From VXLM01 sp965242665 (GTDB lineage: Bacteria > Chloroflexota > Dehalococcoidia > Lucifugimonadales > VXLM01), in the NCBI GenBank assembly GCA_965242665.1, contig OZ251484.1, positions 3,410,001-3,474,000 on the forward strand: a stretch of 64,000 nucleotides of DNA, in the 5' to 3' direction. This document shows positions 8,129 to 16,282 of this stretch, in pieces (the first letter of the stretch is position 1; every line of letters begins with the position of its first letter). The notes below the pieces were generated by a model. It saw nothing but the letters and a program-made list of their open reading frames with translations. It was not told the DNA's origin and did not search any database. Position numbers and translations under genes: made by a program.

Positions 8129-8156
8129 GGTCTCCGTTTGAATGTTGAGGATTCTG

Positions 8157-8948
8157 TTAGGAGCCGAACCCGAGTCCTTTGTTCTTCATGCTAACGCAGT
8201 CCTGTCCGGCGATGATGATGTGGTCGAGCAGTTCGATATCCATCATCTGGGCGGCCTGGCCGATTTGCCTAGTTATCAGGATGTCCGGCCCGCTTGGCGT
8301 GAGGTCTCCCGATGGGTGGTTGTGTACGACGATGATCGACGGGCAGTTTTCGCGGACGGCCGGGCGGAGCACCTCCGCAACCCGGACGTTGGCGGCGTTC
8401 ACGGTGCCCTTGTATATCTCGTGGATGCTCGTCACCTCGGATTTCATGGACAGGAGGAGGACGCGGAGGTGTTCTTGGTCGCGGAAGCACATGTCTGCGC
8501 CCAATATGTTAAACACGTCGCGTGGGTTGTTGATGACGGGGCGGTCTGGCAGTCCAATGGACACGGCTCTTCGGCCCAGCTCGAACGCCGCCAGGAGCTG
8601 GCAGGCCTTGGCCTCGCTGACGCCTTTCTGTTCGCATAGGTCGCCGATCGACGCACGAACGAGGCCGAGGCCTACCAAGTCTCTTTGGTCTTCCGGCGAT
8701 CCGTTCGCGCGTCCGCCGTCCGCTATGCCGTCTATCGCATCGCCGGCCAGCCCGCCAAAGCGTGACAAGAGACGGTTGGACATGTTGAGGACGTTCTCCC
8801 CGGTCACTCCGGTTCGCAGGAGGATCGCTACCAGTTCGGTGACGCTGAGCGCGTCTGGGCCGTGCTGTATGAGCCGCTCTCGGGGGCGTTCGCCCTTGGG
8901 CATGTCCCGTATGAGGGGGGTGTAGGTGTGGTTGTCGGATTCTGTCAT
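8157..8948 (-). CDS. radC: RadC-family JAB/MPN-domain protein
   Basis: A 263-residue RadC-type protein: an N-terminal helix-hairpin-helix region (RERLIQHGPDALSVTELVAILLRTG) and a C-terminal JAB1/MPN metalloprotease-like domain with the metal-binding signature VVHNHPSGDLTPSGPD. RadC proteins are tied loosely to recombination and genome defence; their biochemical role is unsettled. An in-frame ATG at 8996 overlaps the promoter's -10 box, so I start at ATG 8948. The promoter contains a possible LexA site. The two sugar-related genes downstream may share its transcript. Confidence 0.92.
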   Translation of the reverse strand: MTESDNHTYTPLIRDMPKGERPRERLIQHGPDALSVTELVAILLRTGVTGENVLNMSNRLLSRFGGLAGDAIDGIADGGRANGSPEDQRDLVGLGLVRASIGDLCEQKGVSEAKACQLLAAFELGRRAVSIGLPDRPVINNPRDVFNILGADMCFRDQEHLRVLLLSMKSEVTSIHEIYKGTVNAANVRVAEVLRPAVRENCPSIIVVHNHPSGDLTPSGPDILITRQIGQAAQMMDIELLDHIIIAGQDCVSMKNKGLGFGS

Positions 8949-8994
8949 TGGATTCACACTCGCTGGGAGCAGGGCGCTCCTGGTTTGTGCGAAC

Positions 8995-9023
8995 ATGATA
9001 GAGCATATGTTCTTATATGTCAA
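8995..9023 (-). promoter_or_regulatory. radC promoter with LexA-like box
   Basis: TTGACA (9023-9018), 17 bases, TATCAT (9000-8995) on the minus strand. Between them, plus-strand GAGCATATGTTC (9001-9012) differs by one base from the Gram-positive-type SOS box GAACN4GTTC. The promoter is clear; SOS control is inferred. Confidence 0.7.
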
Positions 9024-9073
9024 GGCCCCATGCGCTAGGTCGGCCTCTTGCTGCGGGGAGGACTGCGAGAGAG

Positions 9074-9148
9074 TGGTCGGGGTGGCCGGGATCGAACCGG
9101 CGACCTCCTGGTCCCAAACCAGGCGCGCTTCCGCTGCGCCACACCCCG
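9074..9148 (-). tRNA. tRNA-Pro(TGG)
   Basis: A cloverleaf is visible: acceptor CGGGGTG/CACCCCG, D stem GCGC, anticodon stem CCTGG/CCAGG around loop TTTGGGA (anticodon TGG), and T arm GCCGG-TTCGATC-CCGGC. The discriminator A is followed by an encoded CCA end (9076-9074). It has its own promoter at 9163-9191. Confidence 0.96.
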
Positions 9149-9162
9149 ATCCTCCATATATG

Positions 9163-9191
9163 ATGATACGTCTTTGACGCTTCGTTTACAA
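9163..9191 (-). promoter_or_regulatory. tRNA-Pro promoter
   Basis: Minus-strand TTGTAA (9191-9186) and TATCAT (9168-9163) with a 17-base spacer, ending 14 bases before the mature tRNA 5' end. Confidence 0.55.
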
Positions 9192-9233
9192 GACGGGCGT
9201 AAGGTGATAGGTTCTTGGAAAGGGAGGCATACC

Positions 9234-10376
9234 ATGACAACCGAACCTATCTACCGCGTCGGCATCATCGGAGGAGGACGGCAGGGAACGCACCACGCGC
9301 GGGGGTATCATCTGCACCCGCGCACGGAGGTAGCGGCCGTCGCGGACACCGATCCGGAGAACTTGGCGCTCTTCCGCGAGCGGTTTGGAGCACCCGGCTA
9401 TGCGAGTTATGAGGAGATGCTGGCCAAAGAGGATGTGGACATTTCCGCGCCTGTGCTGCCCGTCAAGGCGAACGCGGATGCGGTCGTTGCGTCGGCGCAG
9501 GCGGGCGTTCGGGCGGTGTTCTGCGAAAAGCCGCTGGCAGGAAACCTCGCCGACGCCGACCGCATGGTGGAGGAGTGCGCCTCGCGGGGCATCCCCCTCG
9601 CAGCGGGGTTGGTCGTCTCCAGCCACCCGGACTATCGGAAGGCGTTCGAGTTGGCGGGCGGCGGCGAGATCGGAGAGGTGCTGCGCATCAACCTCTACGA
9701 GAACAACAAGCAGGTCGGCACGCACGGCTTGAACATCATGCGGAAGTTCGCGGACAAGTCGGACGTGGATTTCGTGGTGGGCTTCGTCTCGAACGACCCG
9801 CACGGCGAATACGAGGAGGACTACGGCGGAGGCGAACGGTGGTACGGATGGCTTGGCGGGTACGTCCGCTTCCAAAATGGCATCGAGGCGTACAGCAGCT
9901 TCGAGGGCCCCGACTACCGAGGCATCGAAGTCGTCGGCACGCACGGACTGATTACCAACAGCAACAATACGAGCCTCGGTCTGCGGCTGTTCAAAACGGA
10001 CGACCCGAAGGGCATCCCAGAGCTGCGGGAGGTGGACGGCGTCTTCCAACCCCGCCCTACCGGCGAACGGCAACGGGACGCGGAGGGATGGCGCATCCCG
10101 AGCGAGACGATGATGACGAGCATCGACGCAGTCGTGGAGGCGATCGACACCGGGGATCCGCTTTCGATTACGACGGGGGACGACTTGCGCCGCTCACTGG
10201 AAATCGCGGTCGCTCTGCGCGAGTCCGCCCGCAACGGCAGCGCCCCCTTCAATCTGCCAGTCGAGGATCGAGGGATCATGATGTACCCAGAGGTATGGCG
10301 CTGGCACTACAAGAAAGACATACACGGGGCCGAGTGGTACCGCGCGCAGATGGCGGAGCATGTGCGGAGTGGGTGA
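9234..10376 (+). CDS. Gfo/Idh/MocA-family oxidoreductase
   Basis: A 380-residue NAD(P)-dependent oxidoreductase. The Rossmann motif VGIIGGGRQGTHHARGY lies near the N-terminus, and the family signature VFCEKPLAGN, with the catalytic Glu-Lys-Pro, follows at about residue 97. A C-terminal alpha/beta domain completes the fold. It is a different subfamily from the paralogue at 5289-6347, which lacks the EKP motif. The frame is open further upstream through the tRNA region. I chose ATG 9234 because AGGGAGG sits 6 bases before it and homology starts there. The substrate is unknown, probably a sugar or cyclitol. Confidence 0.9.
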   Translation: MTTEPIYRVGIIGGGRQGTHHARGYHLHPRTEVAAVADTDPENLALFRERFGAPGYASYEEMLAKEDVDISAPVLPVKANADAVVASAQAGVRAVFCEKPLAGNLADADRMVEECASRGIPLAAGLVVSSHPDYRKAFELAGGGEIGEVLRINLYENNKQVGTHGLNIMRKFADKSDVDFVVGFVSNDPHGEYEEDYGGGERWYGWLGGYVRFQNGIEAYSSFEGPDYRGIEVVGTHGLITNSNNTSLGLRLFKTDDPKGIPELREVDGVFQPRPTGERQRDAEGWRIPSETMMTSIDAVVEAIDTGDPLSITTGDDLRRSLEIAVALRESARNGSAPFNLPVEDRGIMMYPEVWRWHYKKDIHGAEWYRAQMAEHVRSG

Positions 10377-10496
10377 GGTCCGGGTTGTGTTGACTTTGGG
10401 TTGATTGAGAAGGAGGGGGATATACATGACATCAACTCACGAACGGCACAAACGCAAGACTGTTCAGCAACTCACAACGCCAATAGGAAGCACACC

Positions 10497-10871
10497 ATGC
10501 CCAACATCATCAAGACCGCGCTACTCACCCTCGCAGCACTCGCGATTCCCGCCGTCGCCGCCTGCCAATCCGAACTCGAAAAAGCCGAAGCACAAGCCGA
10601 GCAAATCATATCCGAACAAGCCGAACAGGCCAGACTCGCACAAGCAAATCGGGTGATTGCCAACGCGACAGCCGTCGCCCTCGCGAAAACGTACACCCCA
10701 ACACCCACGCCTACACCCAAACCTAAGTACGTCAAGGTCTGCATCGAACTGCTCGGCGCCTCAGCCAGAGTGTTCGAGCTGCCGCGCTCAGGCGAACGAG
10801 TCGAAATATCTTCATTGATAGGGGAAATCAGCCTGCCCTCTATCCAATACATCCGATTCTGCGGCGACTGA
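10497..10871 (+). CDS. putative lipoprotein with coiled coil and PT-rich linker
   Basis: Not recognised as a family. The 124-residue product starts with a lipoprotein signal peptide ending in AVAAC (lipid-modified Cys at about residue 19). It continues with an alanine/glutamate/glutamine-rich helical stretch (about 20-60, coiled-coil-like), a Thr-Pro repeat linker (TYTPTPTPTPKPK), and a 50-residue C-terminal domain ending in RFCGD. It is likely anchored to the outer face of the membrane. ATG 10497 follows an AGGAAG motif. An ORF extended upstream from 10401 would hide the signal peptide. Confidence 0.65.
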   Translation: MPNIIKTALLTLAALAIPAVAACQSELEKAEAQAEQIISEQAEQARLAQANRVIANATAVALAKTYTPTPTPTPKPKYVKVCIELLGASARVFELPRSGERVEISSLIGEISLPSIQYIRFCGD

Positions 10872-10895
10872 CTCACAACAGGAGCCAACTACTCA

Positions 10896-11006
10896 ATGCC
10901 AATCGAAAACACTCGCACACGACGAAAACTCGACGAACGCAGAAAGAACCAACCACCATTCCGCAAATCAACACAACTGATTCTGGGCCCTATTTCGGTT
11001 CAATAG
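10896..11006 (+). CDS. possible small basic protein (36 aa)
   Basis: ATG 10896 lies 12 bases after an AGGAG motif and opens a 36-codon frame rich in Arg, Lys and Glu (MPIENTRTRRKLDERRKNQ at the start). It begins 24 bases after the lipoprotein gene and its stop overlaps the end of the convergent GmrSD-like gene by 7 bases. Only position and a ribosome-binding site support it; no family is recognised. Confidence 0.3.
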   Translation: MPIENTRTRRKLDERRKNQPPFRKSTQLILGPISVQ

Positions 11007-12925
11007 GCCCCTTCTTCATCTTCATCGCCCGGATCGGGATCGTACTCCACGTCCTTTACGTCACTCAGGTCGACCGACCACCTTTTCTTCCCCCATTCGA
11101 GCAGTCGAGTTCGGCGCTCTTCAATGGCGGAGGGGTTCCAGTCTTGCCAGTGTGTCAAACCTCTCTCGAGATATAGCGAAGATCCTGCATAGCTGTATTC
11201 ATCGGTACCAAACTCGCCTCTCTTCTCAGGGAAAGGTTTATTCCCCAGTGACGAATTGCCCCTCGTGGTCGATAGTGTGAGATTCCCCAGGTCATGAAGG
11301 TATCGTCTGTGTTCTGGCTCCCCAAAACGGTCTCTCCAGTAAGGCTGTCCTTCGATCGACTGTGGGAGGATGTGCTCGATCGTGTCTTCAAGGTCTCTGG
11401 GTAAGTCATCCCAAGCCACTTTCGGAGAAGCGCCCTGCTCCAATGCTAGAGCAGTCTCATACTCGTAGAGGAAGTAGCGCAGACCACGCCATGAGTATGC
11501 ATTGCTTATATGCTGATTCTCATGGTGATTCTCTGGGCTCATCAGAGCTTCAAACTCCTTGTTTCCACACCAATACTCCAGATTATTTTTGAAGGATACA
11601 ACCGCATCCTCGAAGTCCTTACGCTCATGCGCCACATCATACCCAATGTGGAACAGTGTAGCCTGCCCAGCGTCGGACCGGTAGCCTCGCAATCGATACA
11701 CGCGGAAGGCGAAAATCTCACACAACTTGAGTACCTCAAGATATTTGTCGGGATCTTGAGGCCAACGTTCTCTCACCGCGAGCAGAATTGGCAAAAATGG
11801 GACAACCACTCTGACTCTCCCTAACTTTGCACTCCATTCTTTCACCTGTGCATGAGCATTAGGGGTCGCCGCGAATGATGCAAAGGCTTCAGATCTGGAT
11901 GGTGAGTATGCATCACAAAAACTAACGGAGGATGCACGGAGCCCTTGTGTGTACTTATGCAAGCGGTCGAGAAGTGTCGCACGTCGCTCCTTACCCTTGT
12001 ACTTCCGTAGATTGAACTCGTCTTTGACGCTTCTACTCCCCTGCCATCGCCTAGATTGAGGATCGTAGCGCGTCAACCAATGCGCTCGTAGTAGTCGATC
12101 TTCATCAGCACTCGAGATGAGGCCGGCTGTCATCAGCTGGCGAAGGATTTCAGACCATGCGCTGTTGACGTCCTTGGCAAGGTCGTTAGGACGATCAAGA
12201 GAATTGGATGCATAGAGGAGATAATTCTTCACCTTGTCCAAGTCAGTCAAAGATTTACCACGGTCGTTCATGACTTCGAATATGACACCGACCTCGGCTT
12301 CATCCTCAGCCTGATATAGTGTGAAGCGGAGCTGATTTGTGACTTTGTGATGTAGAGCTCGCAGCCATTCCTCTGCTGTACTCTGATCTGGGCCAGTCTT
12401 TTCTGCAAGATATGTGTAAATCTGCTTCTTTGCCTCTGCTAGGCGTCGCTCAGAAGTAATCTGTGGTCCCTCGACGCCAGGCTGTTCAGTGAGAACGCTG
12501 TTCTTGAAGAAATGATTTGTGTCTTCGTTGAGAGACAACATGAATAGCTGCTGCCCATTTATGTCCTGAGTAGAGATGAACTTCTTCTTGATCCCACGGG
12601 AGAGGGTCTTGGCTCTATCGGAAAGGCCGGCAAGCGATTTGTGGATTCCATTAAGCAACAATACTATTGTCGTAATGCGTTGCTGCCCGTCAACGATATC
12701 AACATGAAGGTAAGTGTTCCCTTCAGCGTCTTTCTGTGTCGAGCCAGAATGTGTCTGGTGAAGAACGACAGTGCCCGCGTAATGGTATCGATTGTCCTCA
12801 AGGATTTCTAGGTCTTCAAGGAATTCACGAATTTGTCGAGTTTCCCAGGAGTACCCGCGTTGGTAATCAGGAACGCGGAATACTCGACTGAAGAAGAGGC
12901 CGTCGAGAGATACCAAGTTGTCCAT
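11000..12925 (-). CDS. GmrSD-type (DUF262/DUF1524) restriction-like protein
   Basis: A 641-residue protein with both halves of GmrSD-type type IV restriction enzymes. The N-terminal DUF262 domain has the nucleotide-binding DGQQR motif (79-83, in HVDIVDGQQRITT) and the early PDYQRGYSW motif. The C-terminal DUF1524 HNH-type nuclease has EHILPQ (H518), LGNLTLS (546-552) and GNSSLGNKPF. The family includes enzymes that cut DNA with modified cytosines and other phage-defence proteins; the specificity here is unknown. AGGAG precedes ATG 12925 by 7 bases. It is transcribed alone from a strong promoter at 13030-13059. Base composition looks more AT-rich than the neighbours, consistent with acquisition by transfer. 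Confidence 0.88.
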   Translation of the reverse strand: MDNLVSLDGLFFSRVFRVPDYQRGYSWETRQIREFLEDLEILEDNRYHYAGTVVLHQTHSGSTQKDAEGNTYLHVDIVDGQQRITTIVLLLNGIHKSLAGLSDRAKTLSRGIKKKFISTQDINGQQLFMLSLNEDTNHFFKNSVLTEQPGVEGPQITSERRLAEAKKQIYTYLAEKTGPDQSTAEEWLRALHHKVTNQLRFTLYQAEDEAEVGVIFEVMNDRGKSLTDLDKVKNYLLYASNSLDRPNDLAKDVNSAWSEILRQLMTAGLISSADEDRLLRAHWLTRYDPQSRRWQGSRSVKDEFNLRKYKGKERRATLLDRLHKYTQGLRASSVSFCDAYSPSRSEAFASFAATPNAHAQVKEWSAKLGRVRVVVPFLPILLAVRERWPQDPDKYLEVLKLCEIFAFRVYRLRGYRSDAGQATLFHIGYDVAHERKDFEDAVVSFKNNLEYWCGNKEFEALMSPENHHENQHISNAYSWRGLRYFLYEYETALALEQGASPKVAWDDLPRDLEDTIEHILPQSIEGQPYWRDRFGEPEHRRYLHDLGNLTLSTTRGNSSLGNKPFPEKRGEFGTDEYSYAGSSLYLERGLTHWQDWNPSAIEERRTRLLEWGKKRWSVDLSDVKDVEYDPDPGDEDEEGAY

Positions 12926-13029
12926 GCAGGTCTCCTGACCATGACATCGTTAAACCGGGATAGGGATTGAAAGTGCCTTGTCTCGGGAGTCAAGGCGCCG
13001 ATAACGGGAATCCGGTATCCATTGCAGAT

Positions 13030-13059
13030 ATTATAACCGCGCGCATTGACGAATGTCAA
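13030..13059 (-). promoter_or_regulatory. promoter of the GmrSD-type gene
   Basis: Minus-strand TTGACA (13059-13054), 18 bases, TATAAT (13035-13030): near-consensus. The -35 is part of the small palindrome TTGAC-N4-GTCAA. About 100 untranslated bases precede the start codon. Confidence 0.75.
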
Positions 13060-13069
13060 GGGCTTTCCT

Positions 13070-14014
13070 CTAGTGTGCGGCGCTTTGGCTGCCGCCGTCC
13101 CACATGCCTGTGGAGAAGTAGCGTTCGCCGATGTCGTTGAAGATGGTGACGACGTGTCCGGAGCGCGCTTCTCTTGCGACGGAGTATGCGCCCCAGACGT
13201 AGGCGCCGGAGGATTGGCCGGCGAATAGGCCGCGCTTGGACATTTCGCGGGATACTTCGTAGGATGCGTCGACGTCGATTTCGATCGTGCGGTCGACGTA
13301 TTGCGGGTGGAACGTCTGGGGGGTGATGTGTCCTTCTCCGAGGTGCTTCAGTCCCTCGACGCCTGGCCATAGGGGCGGGTTGATGCCGATTACTTGGATG
13401 GCGGGGTTGTGTTCTTTGAGTCGCTTCCCTACCCCGCTGATGGTGCCGCCTGTGCCGACTCCTGCGACGAAGTGGGTTACGTCGGGGGCCTGATCCAGTA
13501 TCTCTACTGCGGTCGTCTCGTAGTGAGCGAGGGGGTTGTTCTGATTGGAGTATTGGTCGCACCAAAAGTATTTGTCGGGGTCTGCTTCGTATCGGCGCTT
13601 GACCTCGTACAGGCTTTCGTCGTAGCCAAGCATGGGGTCGGTGAAGACGATCTTTGCGCCGTGGGCGAGGAGGCGCTTCTTGCGTTCCTCGCTGGCGTTC
13701 TCAGGCATGACGAGTTCGACGTCGTAGCCAAGTACTGCTCCGATCATGGCGTAGGCGATGCCCGCGTTGCCTGACGTTGCGTCGAGGATGGTATGGTCGG
13801 GAGTCAGGTTGCCTGCAAGGATCGCCTCGACCAGCATCCGCAGGACGGGGCGGTCCTTGATGGAGCCGCCGGGGTTCAGGTGTTCGTATTTGGCGGATAC
13901 GTCCGCGCCTCCGGCGTCCAACGGCAGATCGAGCCGGGCCAACGGCGTGTTGCCGATGGCCAGCAGCGCAGGATGCTGTTGGAGAAACTTGCGGTATTCC
14001 TCGGACTGGGGCAA
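13070..14014 (-). CDS. cysK: cysteine synthase / PLP-dependent beta-replacing enzyme
   Basis: A 314-residue fold-type II PLP enzyme predicted to make cysteine from O-acetylserine (or a related acceptor) and sulfide. The PLP lysine is K53 in NPGGSIKDRP. TSGNAGI is the substrate/phosphate loop, and GVGTGGTISGVG binds the PLP phosphate. WPGVEGLKHLGEG and the later SGAYVWGA loop place it in the CysK/CysM/CBS group, but sequence alone does not separate these. The start is a TTG at 14014 with GAGG 7 bases upstream. It is transcribed divergently from ligA. Confidence 0.88.
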   Translation of the reverse strand: MPQSEEYRKFLQQHPALLAIGNTPLARLDLPLDAGGADVSAKYEHLNPGGSIKDRPVLRMLVEAILAGNLTPDHTILDATSGNAGIAYAMIGAVLGYDVELVMPENASEERKKRLLAHGAKIVFTDPMLGYDESLYEVKRRYEADPDKYFWCDQYSNQNNPLAHYETTAVEILDQAPDVTHFVAGVGTGGTISGVGKRLKEHNPAIQVIGINPPLWPGVEGLKHLGEGHITPQTFHPQYVDRTIEIDVDASYEVSREMSKRGLFAGQSSGAYVWGAYSVAREARSGHVVTIFNDIGERYFSTGMWDGGSQSAAH

Positions 14015-14196
14015 GGCGGGCCTCTATCACAGGATGCACAACATGAACTTCAAGTAAAGTATAGCCAGCGAATCGGAATGTCGTCTAGTGTGTTGCGGTC
14101 GTTCGATTCTGGTCAATTGAGACCGCGCAGCGCTATGCCAAACCTTGCGCGCGGCTGGTATCATCGTATTGAATTCGTTGGAGGGGGGCCTCTGCG

Positions 14197-16227
14197 ATGC
14201 CGTCGGACGCGACCATCATCGACCATATCCGCGAGCTGCGGAGTCGAATCGACTACCACGATCACCGATACTACGTGTTGGACGATCCGGAGGTCAGCGA
14301 TTCGCAGTATGACGAATTGATGCGGGAGTTGCAAGGAATCGAGTCGGATCATCCCGAGTTGGTGACGCCGGACTCCCCGACGCAGCGCGTGGGCGCGGAG
14401 CCTCTGGACGGCTTCGAGCGCGCGGAGCATCCTGTACCGCTACTCAGTCTCGGCAACGCGTTCGACGAGGAGGAGTTCATGACGTGGCACGCGCGCGTCG
14501 TGGATCTGCTCGAGGAGCCGCGCTTCGACATGGTCTGCGAGTTGAAGTTCGACGGGCTTGCGGTCGCGTTGACCTACGAGGACGGCCGTCTGATTCGCGG
14601 GGCGACGCGAGGCAACGGGACGGAGGGCGAGGACGTGACGGCGAACCTGCGGACGATTCGGAGTATTCCGCTGCATGTTCCTGACGGTGCGCCGAGCCGC
14701 TTCGAAGCGCGCGGCGAGGTCTTCTTTCCAAAGTCGAAGTTCGAAGCGTTCAACGAGCAGCGCGTCGAACAAGAGCTTCCACCCTACGCCCACCCGCGCA
14801 ATACCGCAGCAGGTTCGATACGGCAACTCGATCCGCGCGTTACGGCGCTGCGCCCCCTGGACATCTTCGTCTACAGCGTCGGGTACGCGGAGCCGATGAC
14901 GTTCGACACCCACTGGCAGACTCTCGACGCGCTGCGCGACCTGGGCTTCAAGACCAATCCGCACAGCCGGCTCGTGCATACCCCCGATGAAGCGCTCGAC
15001 TACTATAGGGAGTGGGTGAAGGGATGGGAGGGCCTCGATTACGGCTGCGACGGCGTGGTGGTCAAGATCGATCGGTTCGACTACCAACGGCACTTGGGAG
15101 TGGTTGGCCGCGAGCCGCGTTGGTCGATCGCCTACAAGTTTCCGGCCGTCCAGGCGACGACGCAGCTGCTGGACATCGCGGTCAACGTCGGGAGAACGGG
15201 AAGCATCAACCCATATGCAGTCCTGGAGCCGGTCAATATCAACGGGGTGACAGTCAAGCAAGCCACGCTCCATAACGCGGACTATATCGAGGCGAAGGAT
15301 CTTCGCGTCGGCGATTGGGTGGTCGTGGAGCGAGCCGGGGAGGTCATCCCGCAGGTAGTTTCGACCGTGGTCAGCCGGCGGACGGGCGAAGAGAAGAGAT
15401 TCACGATGCCCGATGCGTGCCCAAGTTGCAGCGAGCCGGTGGTTCGCAGCGAGGGAGAGGCAGCCCACTTGTGCGTCAATTCGTCGTGTCCGGCGCAGCT
15501 GGTGCGGCTGCTGGAGCACTTCGTGAGTAGGGGCGCGATGGATATCGAAGGGCTCGGGATCAAGCAGGCCTCTTCCCTACTCGAGCATGGACTCATCCGG
15601 GATGTCGGCGATCTGTACACTCTGGACAAAGATGATTTGGTACCGTTGGAGCGCTTCGGCGAGACGAGCTCGGCGAACCTGATTTCCGCCATCGAAGCAT
15701 CCAAGAACCGCCCGTTTTCGCGGGTGCTGGTTGCGGTGGGCATTCAACACGTCGGCAGAGAGGTGGCGGATATCCTGGTTCGACACTTTCCGACGATCGA
15801 CTCCCTTATGAATGCGACTCAGGAAGAGCTCGAAGCGGCGCCGTCGATCGGCCCAAAGATCGCGGACGCGGTCGTTGCGTACTTCCGCAACGAGTCGAAC
15901 CGCGCGGTCATCCAGAAGCTGCGCGCGGTCGACGTTACCATGGAATCGGAGGCAAGGGAGGACGCCGGAGAGCAAACGCTCGACGGACTGCGCTTCGTAG
16001 TGACGGGCCGGCTTCGGCAGTTCAGCCGTTCGGAGATTACCGGGAAGATCAAGGATCTGGGTGGAGCGGTCAGCGGGAGTGTCAGCAAGAAGACGGATTA
16101 TCTCGTCGCCGGTGAGGACGCCGGGTCGAAATTGGCGGACGCCGAAAAGCACGGCGTGGAGGTAATCACCGAGGACGAGTTCCTCGATATGGTAGAATCC
16201 AGATCCGAACGCACTGGGGCTCCGTGA
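14197..16227 (+). CDS. ligA: NAD-dependent DNA ligase
   Basis: A full-length (676 residues) LigA, which seals nicks in DNA during replication and repair using NAD+. Domains in order: Ia (HDHRYYVLDDPEVSDSQYDEL), adenylation with nucleophilic K117 in ELKFDG, OB fold, a zinc finger with C408, C411, C426 and C431, helix-hairpin-helix repeats (about 490-580), and a C-terminal BRCT domain (about 594-670). All key residues are present. ATG 14197 follows a GGAGGGGG ribosome-binding site. recF begins 55 bases downstream on the same strand, so a ligA-recF transcript is likely. Confidence 0.97.
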   Translation: MPSDATIIDHIRELRSRIDYHDHRYYVLDDPEVSDSQYDELMRELQGIESDHPELVTPDSPTQRVGAEPLDGFERAEHPVPLLSLGNAFDEEEFMTWHARVVDLLEEPRFDMVCELKFDGLAVALTYEDGRLIRGATRGNGTEGEDVTANLRTIRSIPLHVPDGAPSRFEARGEVFFPKSKFEAFNEQRVEQELPPYAHPRNTAAGSIRQLDPRVTALRPLDIFVYSVGYAEPMTFDTHWQTLDALRDLGFKTNPHSRLVHTPDEALDYYREWVKGWEGLDYGCDGVVVKIDRFDYQRHLGVVGREPRWSIAYKFPAVQATTQLLDIAVNVGRTGSINPYAVLEPVNINGVTVKQATLHNADYIEAKDLRVGDWVVVERAGEVIPQVVSTVVSRRTGEEKRFTMPDACPSCSEPVVRSEGEAAHLCVNSSCPAQLVRLLEHFVSRGAMDIEGLGIKQASSLLEHGLIRDVGDLYTLDKDDLVPLERFGETSSANLISAIEASKNRPFSRVLVAVGIQHVGREVADILVRHFPTIDSLMNATQEELEAAPSIGPKIADAVVAYFRNESNRAVIQKLRAVDVTMESEAREDAGEQTLDGLRFVVTGRLRQFSRSEITGKIKDLGGAVSGSVSKKTDYLVAGEDAGSKLADAEKHGVEVITEDEFLDMVESRSERTGAP

Positions 16228-16282
16228 AGTCTGACCGATGCCAGAAGAGCCCCGACCTTTGGCCCCTTGGTGAGGAATTACG

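Noticed and set aside
14440..15519. 359-codon open frame on the minus strand
   Set aside because: Lies wholly antisense to ligA, whose domains are intact; it is a by-product of GC-rich codon usage.
16271..16273. TGA read as selenocysteine to extend recF upstream to ATG 16238
   Set aside because: No SECIS-like hairpin is apparent, the upstream 11 codons have no RecF similarity, and a ribosome-binding site just after the TGA points to a later start.
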